This document shows, one piece after another, positions 9,796 to 17,026 of a stretch of 21,946 nucleotides of DNA. The notes under the pieces are model-generated. The model had not been told where the DNA came from. It searched no databases and was given only the letters and a program-made list of their open reading frames with translations. How positions within the stretch are numbered: position 1 is the first letter of the stretch; each line of letters starts with the position of its first letter. Source of the DNA: Gemmiger_A avium (GTDB taxonomy: Bacteria; Bacillota; Clostridia; Oscillospirales; Ruminococcaceae); NCBI GenBank assembly GCA_019114585.1, contig DXFE01000096.1, positions 1 through 21,946 on the forward strand. The letters run 5' to 3'. Position numbers and translations under genes: made by a program.

Positions 9796-10818
9796 TTACA
9801 GTTCCCGAATGCCGGTGCAGAAGGTGCGGCTGTTCCATTCTGCAAAACCGGGGCAGAGGGAGAAAGTGTACGCAACGTCTCCCTCCAGAACCGCGGTCAC
9901 CTGCCCCTCTTCCTTCTGGTAGGTCCAATTGCCGGTCGGGGTATTCAAGGCGGCCAGGGCTGTCTCCCAATCCTCTGGGGTGATGGCTTTTAACAGATCC
10001 GGGGACGGGGCGTTGGCCCACGCATCATCCTCCCCGGTAAAGTCGATGCTGAGGATCATTCCCGGCAGAAAATCGTATGCCGTATTTGCCGCCCATTCTT
10101 CCGGCTTCCGGCCGAAATCCTGCCCCCGGGCCACCAGATAACGGGCCAGTTCCTGGGCCGTCCAATCCTCCGGCAGCGTCGTGATTCCCGCAGCGGCCAG
10201 CGCCCGGCACTGGTGGGTCAGCATGGTGTACTGGTAATCATTCAAGCCCAGAGAGGACGCGTCAGGATTCTCCGGACGCTGGGCGGTAGTCTCCGGTGAA
10301 TACCAGCCGCTGATGCTCTGTGCCTCCCGGGTCGGATCCTGGTAAACCAGCAGATATACATAACAGGCGCCGTCCCCATACTGGGGACCCATGTAGTAGG
10401 TTTCCGGCTGGTACCAGAAGGTGAAATCCACCCGGCAGATGCCCGCTGTTCCCTGTTCCAGGGCAGAGCTGTCCAGCTCCTGGGAAAATGTCAGAATATC
10501 GGCCAGGTTCGGTTCTTCGCTCCACTGTTCGGGGGGGAGATACCGGCTCTGGATATCCATCACCCAGGCATACCGGGAGGGCCGGTCCAGTTGTTCTTCC
10601 CACCAGCTGCCAGCCCGGTTCTCCAGCTCCCGGGCTGCTTCGGGGGAAAACGGGTCGGTCCACTCCTGCCAGAAAACGGGACTCCGGGTGGGGGCAGGAG
10701 TGGAAGTGGCTTGTTCGGCAGATGTAGTGGAGGAAGGCGGGGGCACACTACTCGGCTGGCTGCAGCCTGCAAAGGCCAGGACCAGCAAAGCCGCCAGCAG
10801 CCGCTTGGCAGGTTTCAT
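9796..10818 (-). CDS. Putative lipoprotein of unknown function
   Basis: I do not recognise a family. The 340-residue product begins MKPAKRLLAALLVLAFAGCSQ, a lipoprotein signal peptide with lipid-attachment Cys at C19; phenylalanine at -3 makes the lipobox slightly non-canonical. A Ser/Pro/Thr-rich tether (about residues 20-45) follows, then a globular, tryptophan- and tyrosine-rich domain ending in CPGFAEWNSRTFCTGIREL, which has two cysteines. It should sit on the outer face of the membrane. On the minus strand AAAGGAG precedes two ATGs; I chose 10818 (8-base spacing) over 10824 (2-base spacing). It is monocistronic, with its own promoter and terminator, so the neighbours give no functional clue. 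Confidence 0.8.
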   Translation of the reverse strand: MKPAKRLLAALLVLAFAGCSQPSSVPPPSSTTSAEQATSTPAPTRSPVFWQEWTDPFSPEAARELENRAGSWWEEQLDRPSRYAWVMDIQSRYLPPEQWSEEPNLADILTFSQELDSSALEQGTAGICRVDFTFWYQPETYYMGPQYGDGACYVYLLVYQDPTREAQSISGWYSPETTAQRPENPDASSLGLNDYQYTMLTHQCRALAAAGITTLPEDWTAQELARYLVARGQDFGRKPEEWAANTAYDFLPGMILSIDFTGEDDAWANAPSPDLLKAITPEDWETALAALNTPTGNWTYQKEEGQVTAVLEGDVAYTFSLCPGFAEWNSRTFCTGIREL

Positions 10819-10859
10819 CTTCATCGCTCCTTTCTCAGGCAAAGCTCTTCTCTGCCTTC

Positions 10860-10865
10860 AGTATA
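10860..10865 (-). promoter_or_regulatory. Extended -10 box of the lipoprotein gene
   Basis: The minus strand reads TGGTATACT, an extended -10 (TGnTATACT), about 42 bases before the chosen start codon. No good -35 hexamer stands 17 bases upstream, which extended -10 promoters tolerate. Confidence 0.5.
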
Positions 10866-10967
10866 CCATTTTCAGGGCGGGAAGGCGACAGGAAATGAAA
10901 CCGCATATTTCCGGTGGGCTGCCGTATATACCAGAAACCGTTCCTCCTGCTGAAAGTGAACCGCAAC

Positions 10968-11006
10968 AAAAAAGCCCCCGCCGGGGGCGATGCCCGCCGG
11001 CGGGGG
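10968..11006 (-). terminator. Strong intrinsic terminator of the SPFH operon
   Basis: On the minus strand a 10-bp stem CCCCCGCCGG / CCGGCGGGGG (10975-10984 with 10997-11006), extended inwards by GGGC/GCCC, is followed by CTTTTTT. It lies about 20 bases after the SPFH stop codon. Confidence 0.92.
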
Positions 11007-11026
11007 AGATCAGCATAACAGGGAAA

Positions 11027-11938
11027 TCACTTGGCTGCCTGTGTATCGGTGACCATTTCCTTCACCGAACTGACCAGGCCGGCCAGGTTCTGCATGTCGC
11101 TGGGGATGATCAGCTTGGTGGCCTTGCCGTCCGCCACCTTGGCCAAGGCTTCCAGGCCTTTCAGGGCCAGAACCCGGTCGCTGGGAGCGGCTTCGTTCAG
11201 CAGCCGCAGGCTGTCGGCCAGAGCTTCCTGCACGGCACGGATCGCCTGGGCTTCACCTTCGGCCTCGCGGATGCGCTGCTCGCGAACCGCATCGGCCCGC
11301 AGGATGGCGCTTTCCTTTTCGCCCTCGGCCACCAGAATGGCGCTGCGCTTCTCGCCTTCGGCCCGCAGAATGCTCTCACGGCGCTGCCGTTCGGCTTTCA
11401 TCTGCTTCTCCATGGCGTCCTGAATCTCGGCAGGCGGGATGATGTTCTTAACCTCAACACGGGTTACCTTGATGCCCCACTTGTCGGTGGCTTCGTCCAG
11501 AATGGCGGTGATCTTGGTGTTGATCACGTCACGGCTGGTCAGGGTGTGATCCAGTTCCATCTCGCCGATGATGTTGCGCAGGGTGGTGGCGGTCAGGTTT
11601 TCGATGGCGCTCAGCGGCCGGTCTACACCGTAGGTGAACAGCTGCGGATCGCTTACCAGGAAGAACACCACCGTGTCGATCTGCATGGTTACGTTATCCC
11701 GGGTGATCACAGGCTGGGGTTTGAAATCCACAACCTGCTCTTTCAGACTGACCTTTTTAATGATGCGGGTAATGAACGGGGTGCGCAGATGCACGCCGGC
11801 TTCCCAGGTGTCGTAGTAGCGGCCCAGCCGCTCCACCACGTAGGCGTTGGCCTGGGGAACAATGGAGATGCAGCTGATCAGCACAATTACTGCCAGAATC
11901 ACCAGCAAAGCCAGAATAACCATGATAACAGGACCCAT
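11027..11938 (-). CDS. SPFH/band 7 membrane protein (stomatin/QmcA-like)
   Basis: A 303-residue membrane-anchored protein of the stomatin/prohibitin/flotillin superfamily, thought to build oligomeric rings and organise membrane microdomains. It begins with a hydrophobic helix (about residues 2-26, MGPVIMVILALLVILAVIVL), then the SPFH domain with NAYVVERLGRYY, the stretch around VITRDNVTMQID, and KVTRVEVKNIIPP. A long charged coiled coil with repeated RAEGEK-type segments spans about residues 190-260. The conserved tail of the QmcA type is present. ATG 11938 was chosen because AAAGGAG lies directly upstream on the minus strand and the hydrophobic helix starts there; the longer frame back to 12070 overlaps nfeD. 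It follows nfeD by 97 bases, the usual SPFH-NfeD partnership, and the two products probably work together. Confidence 0.93.
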   Translation of the reverse strand: MGPVIMVILALLVILAVIVLISCISIVPQANAYVVERLGRYYDTWEAGVHLRTPFITRIIKKVSLKEQVVDFKPQPVITRDNVTMQIDTVVFFLVSDPQLFTYGVDRPLSAIENLTATTLRNIIGEMELDHTLTSRDVINTKITAILDEATDKWGIKVTRVEVKNIIPPAEIQDAMEKQMKAERQRRESILRAEGEKRSAILVAEGEKESAILRADAVREQRIREAEGEAQAIRAVQEALADSLRLLNEAAPSDRVLALKGLEALAKVADGKATKLIIPSDMQNLAGLVSSVKEMVTDTQAAK

Positions 11939-11998
11939 AAAAGTCTCCTTTCTTCTTGGGACCGGCGGACATACTCCGGCCGGCCTCTCTTTTCTTTT

Positions 11999-12017
11999 CT
12001 GCCGCAGGGTGCGGCAG
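11999..12017. repeat. Small hairpin between the nfeD and SPFH genes
   Basis: CTGCCGCA and TGCGGCAG form an 8-bp stem over a 3-base loop in the 97-base gap. On the minus strand it is followed by AAAAG rather than T residues, so it is not a terminator. It may stabilise or process the two-gene mRNA. Confidence 0.4.
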
Positions 12018-12035
12018 CCTACTACATAGAGTGGT

Positions 12036-12479
12036 TCAGCGGACCGGCGCTGACTCCGGCTGCGGTTCAACCGTCAGGGTGGCGCCGTGCAGGGCGGTTA
12101 CCACGCAGGTTTGCCCCTTGGACAGCGGCTGGGCGGATTCGGCGGCCCAGTCTACGCCATCCAGCCGAACCCGGGCAAGGCGGCCCGGCTCTGCTTCAGC
12201 CACCACAGTGGCCACGCGGCCGATATTGCGGCCTGCATTCAGTTCGGGGGCTTTGCTCTGCTGCAGGCGGCGGGCCAGCGGACGGCTTGCGGCCAGCGCC
12301 ACCGCGCTTACCACCGCAAATACTGCCAGCTCCACCGTCCAGCTGTCGGTGAACAGGCTCACCAGCAGCGCGGCGACAGCACCCGCCACCAGCCAGATGG
12401 ACACCAGTGCTGTGGTGGCCAGCTCCACCAGGATGAACACGACCACCAGTGCCAGCCATAGGATGATCTCAGGATTCAT
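12036..12479 (-). CDS. NfeD-family membrane protein
   Basis: A 147-residue short NfeD protein. Two to three membrane helices fill about residues 5-70 (ILWLALVVVFILVELATTA, then SIWLVAGAVAALLV and VELAVFAVVSAVALA). A soluble C-terminal beta-rich OB-fold-like domain follows (about residues 80-145, with NIGRVATVV, VRLDGVDWAA and GQTCVVTALHGATLTVEP). NfeD proteins are encoded next to SPFH proteins in many bacteria and are thought to bind them and tune membrane-domain assembly; that is the arrangement here. The ATG at 12477-12479 (minus strand) has GGAGG upstream. The gene is first in a two-gene operon read from the promoter at 12572-12600. The long NfeD form with a serine protease domain is not present. 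Confidence 0.88.
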   Translation of the reverse strand: MNPEIILWLALVVVFILVELATTALVSIWLVAGAVAALLVSLFTDSWTVELAVFAVVSAVALAASRPLARRLQQSKAPELNAGRNIGRVATVVAEAEPGRLARVRLDGVDWAAESAQPLSKGQTCVVTALHGATLTVEPQPESAPVR

Positions 12480-12571
12480 GGGGAACCTCCGTTCGTTTCA
12501 GGGTTTGCCGTGCGGTGTACCGCCGCCCGGCCGGTAACGGCCGCCCCGCGGAGCGTTTCCGTTATGGTCCC

Positions 12572-12600
12572 ATTATACCAGAACCGCTTTGGGATTACAA
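12572..12600 (-). promoter_or_regulatory. Sigma-A promoter of the nfeD-SPFH operon
   Basis: On the minus strand -35 TTGTAA (12595-12600) and a perfect -10 TATAAT (12572-12577) are separated by 17 bp, with an extended TG motif (TGGTATAAT). It lies about 93 bases before the nfeD start. Confidence 0.85.
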
Positions 12601-12880
12601 AGTGCGCTGTGAACGAAATTTGCCCGTTTTCAGCGGATTTTACCGGTTGGAGGGCCCCGGTGTAGTCCGGGCGGCCCGGTTCGGGTCAGGGCGGGGTCTT
12701 ATGCTTGTTTCCGGTAAACCATACAGAGTTGCTGTGCAGTTTATATAAAATTCCGTGCAGACAGTATGGTGATTGACTAAAGTGTACGTGAATGAAAGAC
12801 AAATGTGTGTGAAAAACGACGATTTGGGACGGCTGTACGGCCGTCAATCTGGTTACATCGTGCAAATTTTTTCAATGGGT
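12601..12880. other. Non-coding part of the divergent intergenic region
   Basis: The whole gap between nfeD and oppA (12480-13028) is about 550 bases and holds no credible gene. An open frame of 77 codons at 12515-12748 runs across the nfeD promoter, lacks a good Shine-Dalgarno and looks random. The part between the two promoters becomes AT-rich from about 12720 and contains the inverted repeat at 12828-12845. Confidence 0.6.
12828..12845. promoter_or_regulatory. Inverted repeat upstream of the opp promoter (operator candidate)
   Basis: GACGGC and GCCGTC flank a 6-base spacer. Its centre lies about 80 bases before the inferred transcription start, a position more typical of an activator than a blocking repressor. 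No regulator gene is nearby to assign. Confidence 0.3.
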
Positions 12881-12909
12881 TTGACTTTAACGCTTTCGTG
12901 CGCTATAAT
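12881..12909 (+). promoter_or_regulatory. Sigma-A promoter of the opp operon
   Basis: TTGACT (12881-12886), a 17-bp spacer and TATAAT (12904-12909) give a near-consensus vegetative promoter, so strong transcription is expected. The start site would be near 12916, leaving a leader of about 113 bases before oppA. Confidence 0.9.
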
Positions 12910-12927
12910 GTCAAACAACGACAGGGA

Positions 12928-12982
12928 CGTCGGTGGATCCGGGTGTAGCTAGCGGCCCGGGACTGACGCCTTTTCTCGTTTT
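12928..12982 (+). promoter_or_regulatory. Structured oppA leader with attenuator-like hairpin
   Basis: In the leader RNA, CGTCGGT (12928-12934) can pair with ACTGACG (12962-12968, one G-U pair) and CCGGG (12939-12943) with CCCGG (12956-12960). The stem is followed by the T-rich CCTTTTCTCGTTTT. This resembles an intrinsic terminator inside the leader, ahead of the Shine-Dalgarno, as in attenuators. The internal bulge and broken T-run weaken the case, and no known riboswitch class is recognised. Confidence 0.4.
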
Positions 12983-13028
12983 GAGGGGTTTGCAGATATC
13001 CAATTTACATGAGAGGAGCACGAAACAC

Positions 13029-14717
13029 ATGAACCTTTGGAAACGCATGGGCGCGGCGGCGCTGGCCGGCGCGCTGGCCCTTAGCCTTGTCGCCTGCGGC
13101 GGCGGCAATACTTCTTCCGCCGATTCCACGGCGGGCGGCAGCAGCACCGGTGGCGAGGCCACCAGCAGCAATGTGCTGAACGTCATGGTCGAGGTGGAGG
13201 TTGCCTCCCTGGATCCGCAGCTGGCTACCGACGGCACCAGCTTTGAGGTTATCGCCGACTTTACCGACGGCCTGATGCAGATGGACGCAGAGGGTCAGGC
13301 GGTTGAAGCCCTGGCCGAGAGCTATGAGGTCAGCGAGGACGGCTGCACCTACACCTTCCACATCCGTGAGGATGCCAACTGGTCCAACGGCGATCCCGTT
13401 ACCGCCAATGACTTCGTGTTCGCCTGGCAGCGCGCGGCTGATCCCGCCACCGCCTCCGAGTACAGCTACATGATGAGCGACATCGGCCAGATCAAGAACG
13501 CGGCCGAGATCATCGCCGGCGAGAAGGACAAGAGCGAACTGGGCGTTACCGCCGTGGACGAAAAGACCCTGAAGGTGGAACTGAACGTTCCCGTTCCGTA
13601 CTTCCTGAGCCTGATGTACTTCCCCACCTTCTACCCGGTCAACCAGGCCTTCTATGAGAGCCTGGCCGAGGGTACCTTCGGCACCAGCCCTGAGACCGTG
13701 CTGAGCAACGGCGCCTTCATCCTGGAGAGCTACGAGCCCGCGGCTCTGTCCTTCAGCCTGGTGAAGAACCCCGATTACTACAACGCGGACAGCATCCAGC
13801 TGGATGGCCTGAACTACCAGGTCGTCAAGGACAGTCAGCAGGCGTTCATGAGCTACCAGAACGGCGATCTGGATATCGTGAAACTGAGCGGTGACCAGGT
13901 CGACCAGGTTCAGGGCGATCCCGAGCTGAGCGTCCACGGCGCCGGCTACCTGTGGTACCTGACCCTGAACCAGGCGGAGGTTCCTGCCCTGGCCAACCAG
14001 AATATGCGTCTGGCCCTGACCCACGCTATTGACCGCGTATCCATCGTGGAAGACGTTGTGAAGGACGGCTCTCTGGCCACCTACACCGCGGTTCCCCCGC
14101 AGTTCGCCACCGGCCCCGACGGCTCTGACTTCTCCGCCGATCAGGAGATGTTCAAGGACGTCTGCAGCGATGATCCCGCCAAGGCTGCCGAGTACTTCGA
14201 GGCTGCCAAGGAAGAACTGGGCCAGGATACCTTCACCTTTGAGCTGCTGGTTGAGGATACCACCGAGAGCCAGAACGTGGCCGCTGTTATCCAGGAACAG
14301 ATCCAGACCAACCTGCCTGGCGTGACCGTAAACATCACGGTTGAGCCCAAGAAGCAGCGCGTGGAAGATATCCAGGAAGGCAACTACGAAGTCTGCCTGA
14401 CCCGCTGGGGTCCTGACTACGCCGATCCCATGACCTACCTGAACATGTGGATCACCGACAACAACAACAACTACGGCAAGTGGAGCAACCCTGAGTACGA
14501 CCAGATCATTGCCGACTGCACCACCGGCCAGTATGTGGGCGACGCCGAGGCCCGTTGGGCTGCCCTGTACGATGCGGAAAAGATCATCATGGACGAAGCG
14601 GTGATCGTTCCCGTGTACACCAAGGCTGACGCCAACATGATCAAGTCCAATGTCAGCGGCATCGAGTTCCACCCTGTTGCTCTGAACCGCGTGTTCAAGA
14701 ACGCCACCAAGGGCTGA
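13029..14717 (+). CDS. oppA: Oligopeptide ABC transporter substrate-binding lipoprotein (SBP family 5)
   Basis: A 562-residue extracellular lipoprotein that captures peptides and delivers them to the OppBC channel. It starts MNLWKRMGAAALAGALALSLVACGGG, with a standard lipobox LVAC, then a Ser/Gly/Thr-rich tether. The family-5 fold follows: SLDPQLATDGTSFEV near the N-terminus, GCTYTFHIREDANWSNGDPVTANDFVFAW, NGAFILESYEP, and LALTHAIDR in the second half. Near the end, TRWGPDYADPMTYLNMW is typical of OppA. ATG 13029 follows an AGAGGAG Shine-Dalgarno at a 10-base gap; an in-frame ATG at 12933 would lie in the leader hairpin and give no signal peptide. Codon use is strongly C/G-ending and biased, as expected for a highly expressed gene. 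A terminator after the gene should make it more abundant than the membrane components. Confidence 0.95.
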   Translation: MNLWKRMGAAALAGALALSLVACGGGNTSSADSTAGGSSTGGEATSSNVLNVMVEVEVASLDPQLATDGTSFEVIADFTDGLMQMDAEGQAVEALAESYEVSEDGCTYTFHIREDANWSNGDPVTANDFVFAWQRAADPATASEYSYMMSDIGQIKNAAEIIAGEKDKSELGVTAVDEKTLKVELNVPVPYFLSLMYFPTFYPVNQAFYESLAEGTFGTSPETVLSNGAFILESYEPAALSFSLVKNPDYYNADSIQLDGLNYQVVKDSQQAFMSYQNGDLDIVKLSGDQVDQVQGDPELSVHGAGYLWYLTLNQAEVPALANQNMRLALTHAIDRVSIVEDVVKDGSLATYTAVPPQFATGPDGSDFSADQEMFKDVCSDDPAKAAEYFEAAKEELGQDTFTFELLVEDTTESQNVAAVIQEQIQTNLPGVTVNITVEPKKQRVEDIQEGNYEVCLTRWGPDYADPMTYLNMWITDNNNNYGKWSNPEYDQIIADCTTGQYVGDAEARWAALYDAEKIIMDEAVIVPVYTKADANMIKSNVSGIEFHPVALNRVFKNATKG

Positions 14718-14728
14718 TTCCCTTATGG

Positions 14729-14752
14729 CCGGCACACGCAATACAGTGCCGG
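14729..14752. repeat. Short hairpin just after oppA
   Basis: CCGGCAC and GTGCCGG pair across a 10-base loop, 12 bases after the oppA stop. Placed before the terminator, it may protect the oppA transcript from 3' exonucleases. Confidence 0.45.
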
Positions 14753-14788
14753 AATGAAACCCGGATGAACCCCCCGTACTGAATGCCG

Positions 14789-14829
14789 CGCAGTGGCCTT
14801 GGCTTTGCAAGGCCACTGCGTGGTTTTTT
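14789..14829 (+). terminator. Intrinsic terminator between oppA and oppB
   Basis: A perfect 13-bp stem (CGCAGTGGCCTTG with its complement, 14789-14801 and 14808-14820) over a 6-base loop is followed by TGGTTTTTTA. No clear promoter is seen between it and oppB at 14956, so partial read-through probably sets oppBCDF levels below oppA. Confidence 0.88.
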
Positions 14830-14955
14830 ATAGGCAAAACGCTTGCCTGCTTTTTACGGTTCGAGCCGCGAAAGGCGCACGGCGGCCCCGCAGCCGCCAA
14901 CGCCGGAACGGCAAATGTTTGCTTTGTACTTTGTATCGAAAAAGAGGGAACGCTT

Positions 14956-15954
14956 GTGAAAAACTATATTTTGAAACGAGTGCTCATCTCGGTATTCACC
15001 CTTCTGGTCATCACGCTGGTGCTGTTCTGCCTGCTGCAGCTCATGCCCGGCTCGCCGTTCAACGACGAAAAGCTGACCGATGACCAGAGAACGGTGTTGT
15101 ACGAGAAGTACGGCCTGGACGACCCTGTCCCGGTACAGTTTGTCCGGTATGTGGGAAATATGCTCAAGGGCGACTTCGGGGTGAGCTATAACATCAGCAA
15201 AAACACCCCCATCAGCCAGCTGATCCAGAGCCGCTTGCCCATCAGTATCAAGGTGGGCGGCATGGCGGTCACGCTGGGTGCCGTGGTGGGCCTGCTGCTG
15301 GGCGTGATTGCCGCGCTCAACCACAATACCATTATTGACAGCATCTGTACCGCCATCTCGGTTCTGGGCGTTTCGGTGCCCAGCTATGTATTTGCCTTGG
15401 GGCTGAGTTATCTGTTGGGATTCCGGTTCAAGATATTCCCCATGCTGTACACCGCCAATGAACCGTTCATGTCCAGCGCACTGCCCAGCATCGCGCTGAG
15501 CATGTTCACCATGGCCTCCATCGCCCGGTTTACCCGCAACGAGATGCTGGAAGTTCTGGGCAGCGAGTTCATGCTGCTGGCGGAAAGCAAGGGCGTTACC
15601 GGCGCGCCGCTGATCCTGCGTCACGCGCTGCGCAACGCGCTGATCCCCATCATCACCGTGCTGGCCCCGCTGATCGTGGACCTGATGACCGGCAGCCTGG
15701 TGGTGGAGAAGATCTTCTCCATTCCCGGCGTGGGCAGCCTGCTGGTGACCGCTATCCAATCCAACGACTACAACGTGGTTATCGCCCTGAGCTTTATCTA
15801 CAGCGCCATGTACATTGGTATCATGCTGGTGGTGGATATCCTGTATGGTATCATCGACCCCCGCATCCGTGTTACCGGCGAGGGCGGCCGTCCCGGCTTC
15901 TTTGCCCGCTGGCGGATGGTGCTGTTTGGTAAGAAGAAGGGGGTGAAGGCATGA
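14956..15954 (+). CDS. oppB: Oligopeptide ABC transporter permease, OppB/DppB type
   Basis: A 332-residue inner-membrane channel subunit. The first helix (about residues 9-30, VLISVFTLLVITLVLFCLLQ) leads into the conserved N-terminal extracellular region with MPGSPF and YEKYGLDDPVPVQF. The binding-protein-dependent transport core with further helices follows. The EAA loop that contacts the ATPases is at about residues 194-225 (EMLEVLGSEFMLLAESKGVT, then HALRNALIPII). GTG at 14956 is the start, with GAGGGA upstream at a 6-base gap. The gene ends in an ATGA overlap with oppC, so the two permeases are translationally coupled and pair as a heterodimer. Confidence 0.94.
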   Translation: MKNYILKRVLISVFTLLVITLVLFCLLQLMPGSPFNDEKLTDDQRTVLYEKYGLDDPVPVQFVRYVGNMLKGDFGVSYNISKNTPISQLIQSRLPISIKVGGMAVTLGAVVGLLLGVIAALNHNTIIDSICTAISVLGVSVPSYVFALGLSYLLGFRFKIFPMLYTANEPFMSSALPSIALSMFTMASIARFTRNEMLEVLGSEFMLLAESKGVTGAPLILRHALRNALIPIITVLAPLIVDLMTGSLVVEKIFSIPGVGSLLVTAIQSNDYNVVIALSFIYSAMYIGIMLVVDILYGIIDPRIRVTGEGGRPGFFARWRMVLFGKKKGVKA

Positions 15955-17015
15955 GCCACATTGACTATATCCCTGCCGGATCCCAGGCCCAGATCGCCGA
16001 CCTGCGCCCGGAAGACTTCCAGCTGCGCGGCGCTGCCGACCAGCATCTGGACGCGAACTTTGCCAGCCAGGGGTACTGGCACGACGTGCTGCATCGCTTT
16101 ATCTCCAACAAAGGCGCAGTGGTGGCGCTGATTCTGATTATCCTGATCGTGGTTATGGCCATCGTGGGCCCCGGCATGAGCGGCCGGGACTACAACACCC
16201 AGACCCTGAGCGAAAAGAATCTGGCACCCCGCATTCCGGTTCTGGAAAATTTCGGCATCTTTGACGGTGACGAGACCATGACCACCACCACCGGTACCCG
16301 TGTGGTGAATGGTTATGAGGACAAGGAACTTACCGATACATACTACTGGTTCGGCTCCGATACGCTGGGCCGCGACATCTGGACCCGTGTGTGGGAAGGC
16401 GCCCGTGTCAGCCTGGGCATTGCGGTTGTGGCCGCTGCCATCAACATGACCATCGGCATGTGCTATGGCCTGATCAGCGGCTACTTCGGCGGCTGGGTGG
16501 ACACCATCATGCAGCGTATCGTGGAGATCAACAACGGCATTCCCCGCCTGGTGGTGGTGACCCTGCTGCTGCTGGTGGTCAAGCCGGGCTTTACCACCAT
16601 CGTGCTGGCGCTGGTCATTACCGAATGGATCAACATGAGCCGTATCGCCCGGGCCGAGATGCTCAAGCTGAAAGAACAGGAGTTCGTGCTGGCAAGCCGC
16701 ACCCTGGGCGCGGGCAGCTTCTCCATTATCTTTAAGGAAGTTCTGCCCAACATCATCGGCCAGATCATCACCCAGCTGATGTTCAGCATCCCCACCGCCA
16801 TCTTTACCGAGGCTTTCCTGAGCTTCGTAGGTCTGGGCATCCCGGTGCCGCAGTGCAGCCTGGGCAGCCTGATCAACGACGCATTCAACAGCTTCACCAC
16901 CCACCCCTATCAGATCGTTCCGCCGATCGTGGTGATGAGCCTGCTGATGCTCTGCTTCAACATGCTGGCCGACGGCCTGCGGGAAGCCTTTGACCCGAAA
17001 CTGAAAGAAATGTGA
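15951..17015 (+). CDS. oppC: Oligopeptide ABC transporter permease, OppC/DppC type
   Basis: A 354-residue permease and partner of OppB. A cytoplasmic N-terminal extension of about 50 residues precedes the first helix (about 54-75, KGAVVALILIILIVVMAIVG). The extracellular segment before the conserved WFGSDTLGRDIWTR (about residues 133-146) is longer than in many OppC proteins and includes a threonine run (TTTTGTR). The core and EAA loop follow: EMLKLKEQEFVLASRTLGAG, then VLPNIIGQII. The family signature FTEAFLSFVGLGIPVPQCSLG is intact. Start and stop overlap or closely abut oppB and oppD, so it is read as part of the operon. Confidence 0.94.
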   Translation: MSHIDYIPAGSQAQIADLRPEDFQLRGAADQHLDANFASQGYWHDVLHRFISNKGAVVALILIILIVVMAIVGPGMSGRDYNTQTLSEKNLAPRIPVLENFGIFDGDETMTTTTGTRVVNGYEDKELTDTYYWFGSDTLGRDIWTRVWEGARVSLGIAVVAAAINMTIGMCYGLISGYFGGWVDTIMQRIVEINNGIPRLVVVTLLLLVVKPGFTTIVLALVITEWINMSRIARAEMLKLKEQEFVLASRTLGAGSFSIIFKEVLPNIIGQIITQLMFSIPTAIFTEAFLSFVGLGIPVPQCSLGSLINDAFNSFTTHPYQIVPPIVVMSLLMLCFNMLADGLREAFDPKLKEM

Positions 17016-17026
17016 GGTGACGAGCA

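Noticed and set aside
10421..12352. A 643-codon + strand frame opposite the lipoprotein and SPFH/NfeD genes
   Set aside because: It spans two unrelated minus-strand genes, their promoter and a terminator, and has no domain or ribosome-binding site.
12515..12748. A 77-codon frame in the nfeD-oppA gap
   Set aside because: It overlaps the nfeD promoter, has an Arg/Pro/Gly-rich composition of random GC-rich sequence, and no clear Shine-Dalgarno.
13005..14900. A 631-codon open frame on the minus strand opposite oppA
   Set aside because: It arises from the strong codon bias of oppA. The translated sequence is repetitive in Val, Gly, Leu and His with no motif, and it crosses the oppA-oppB terminator.
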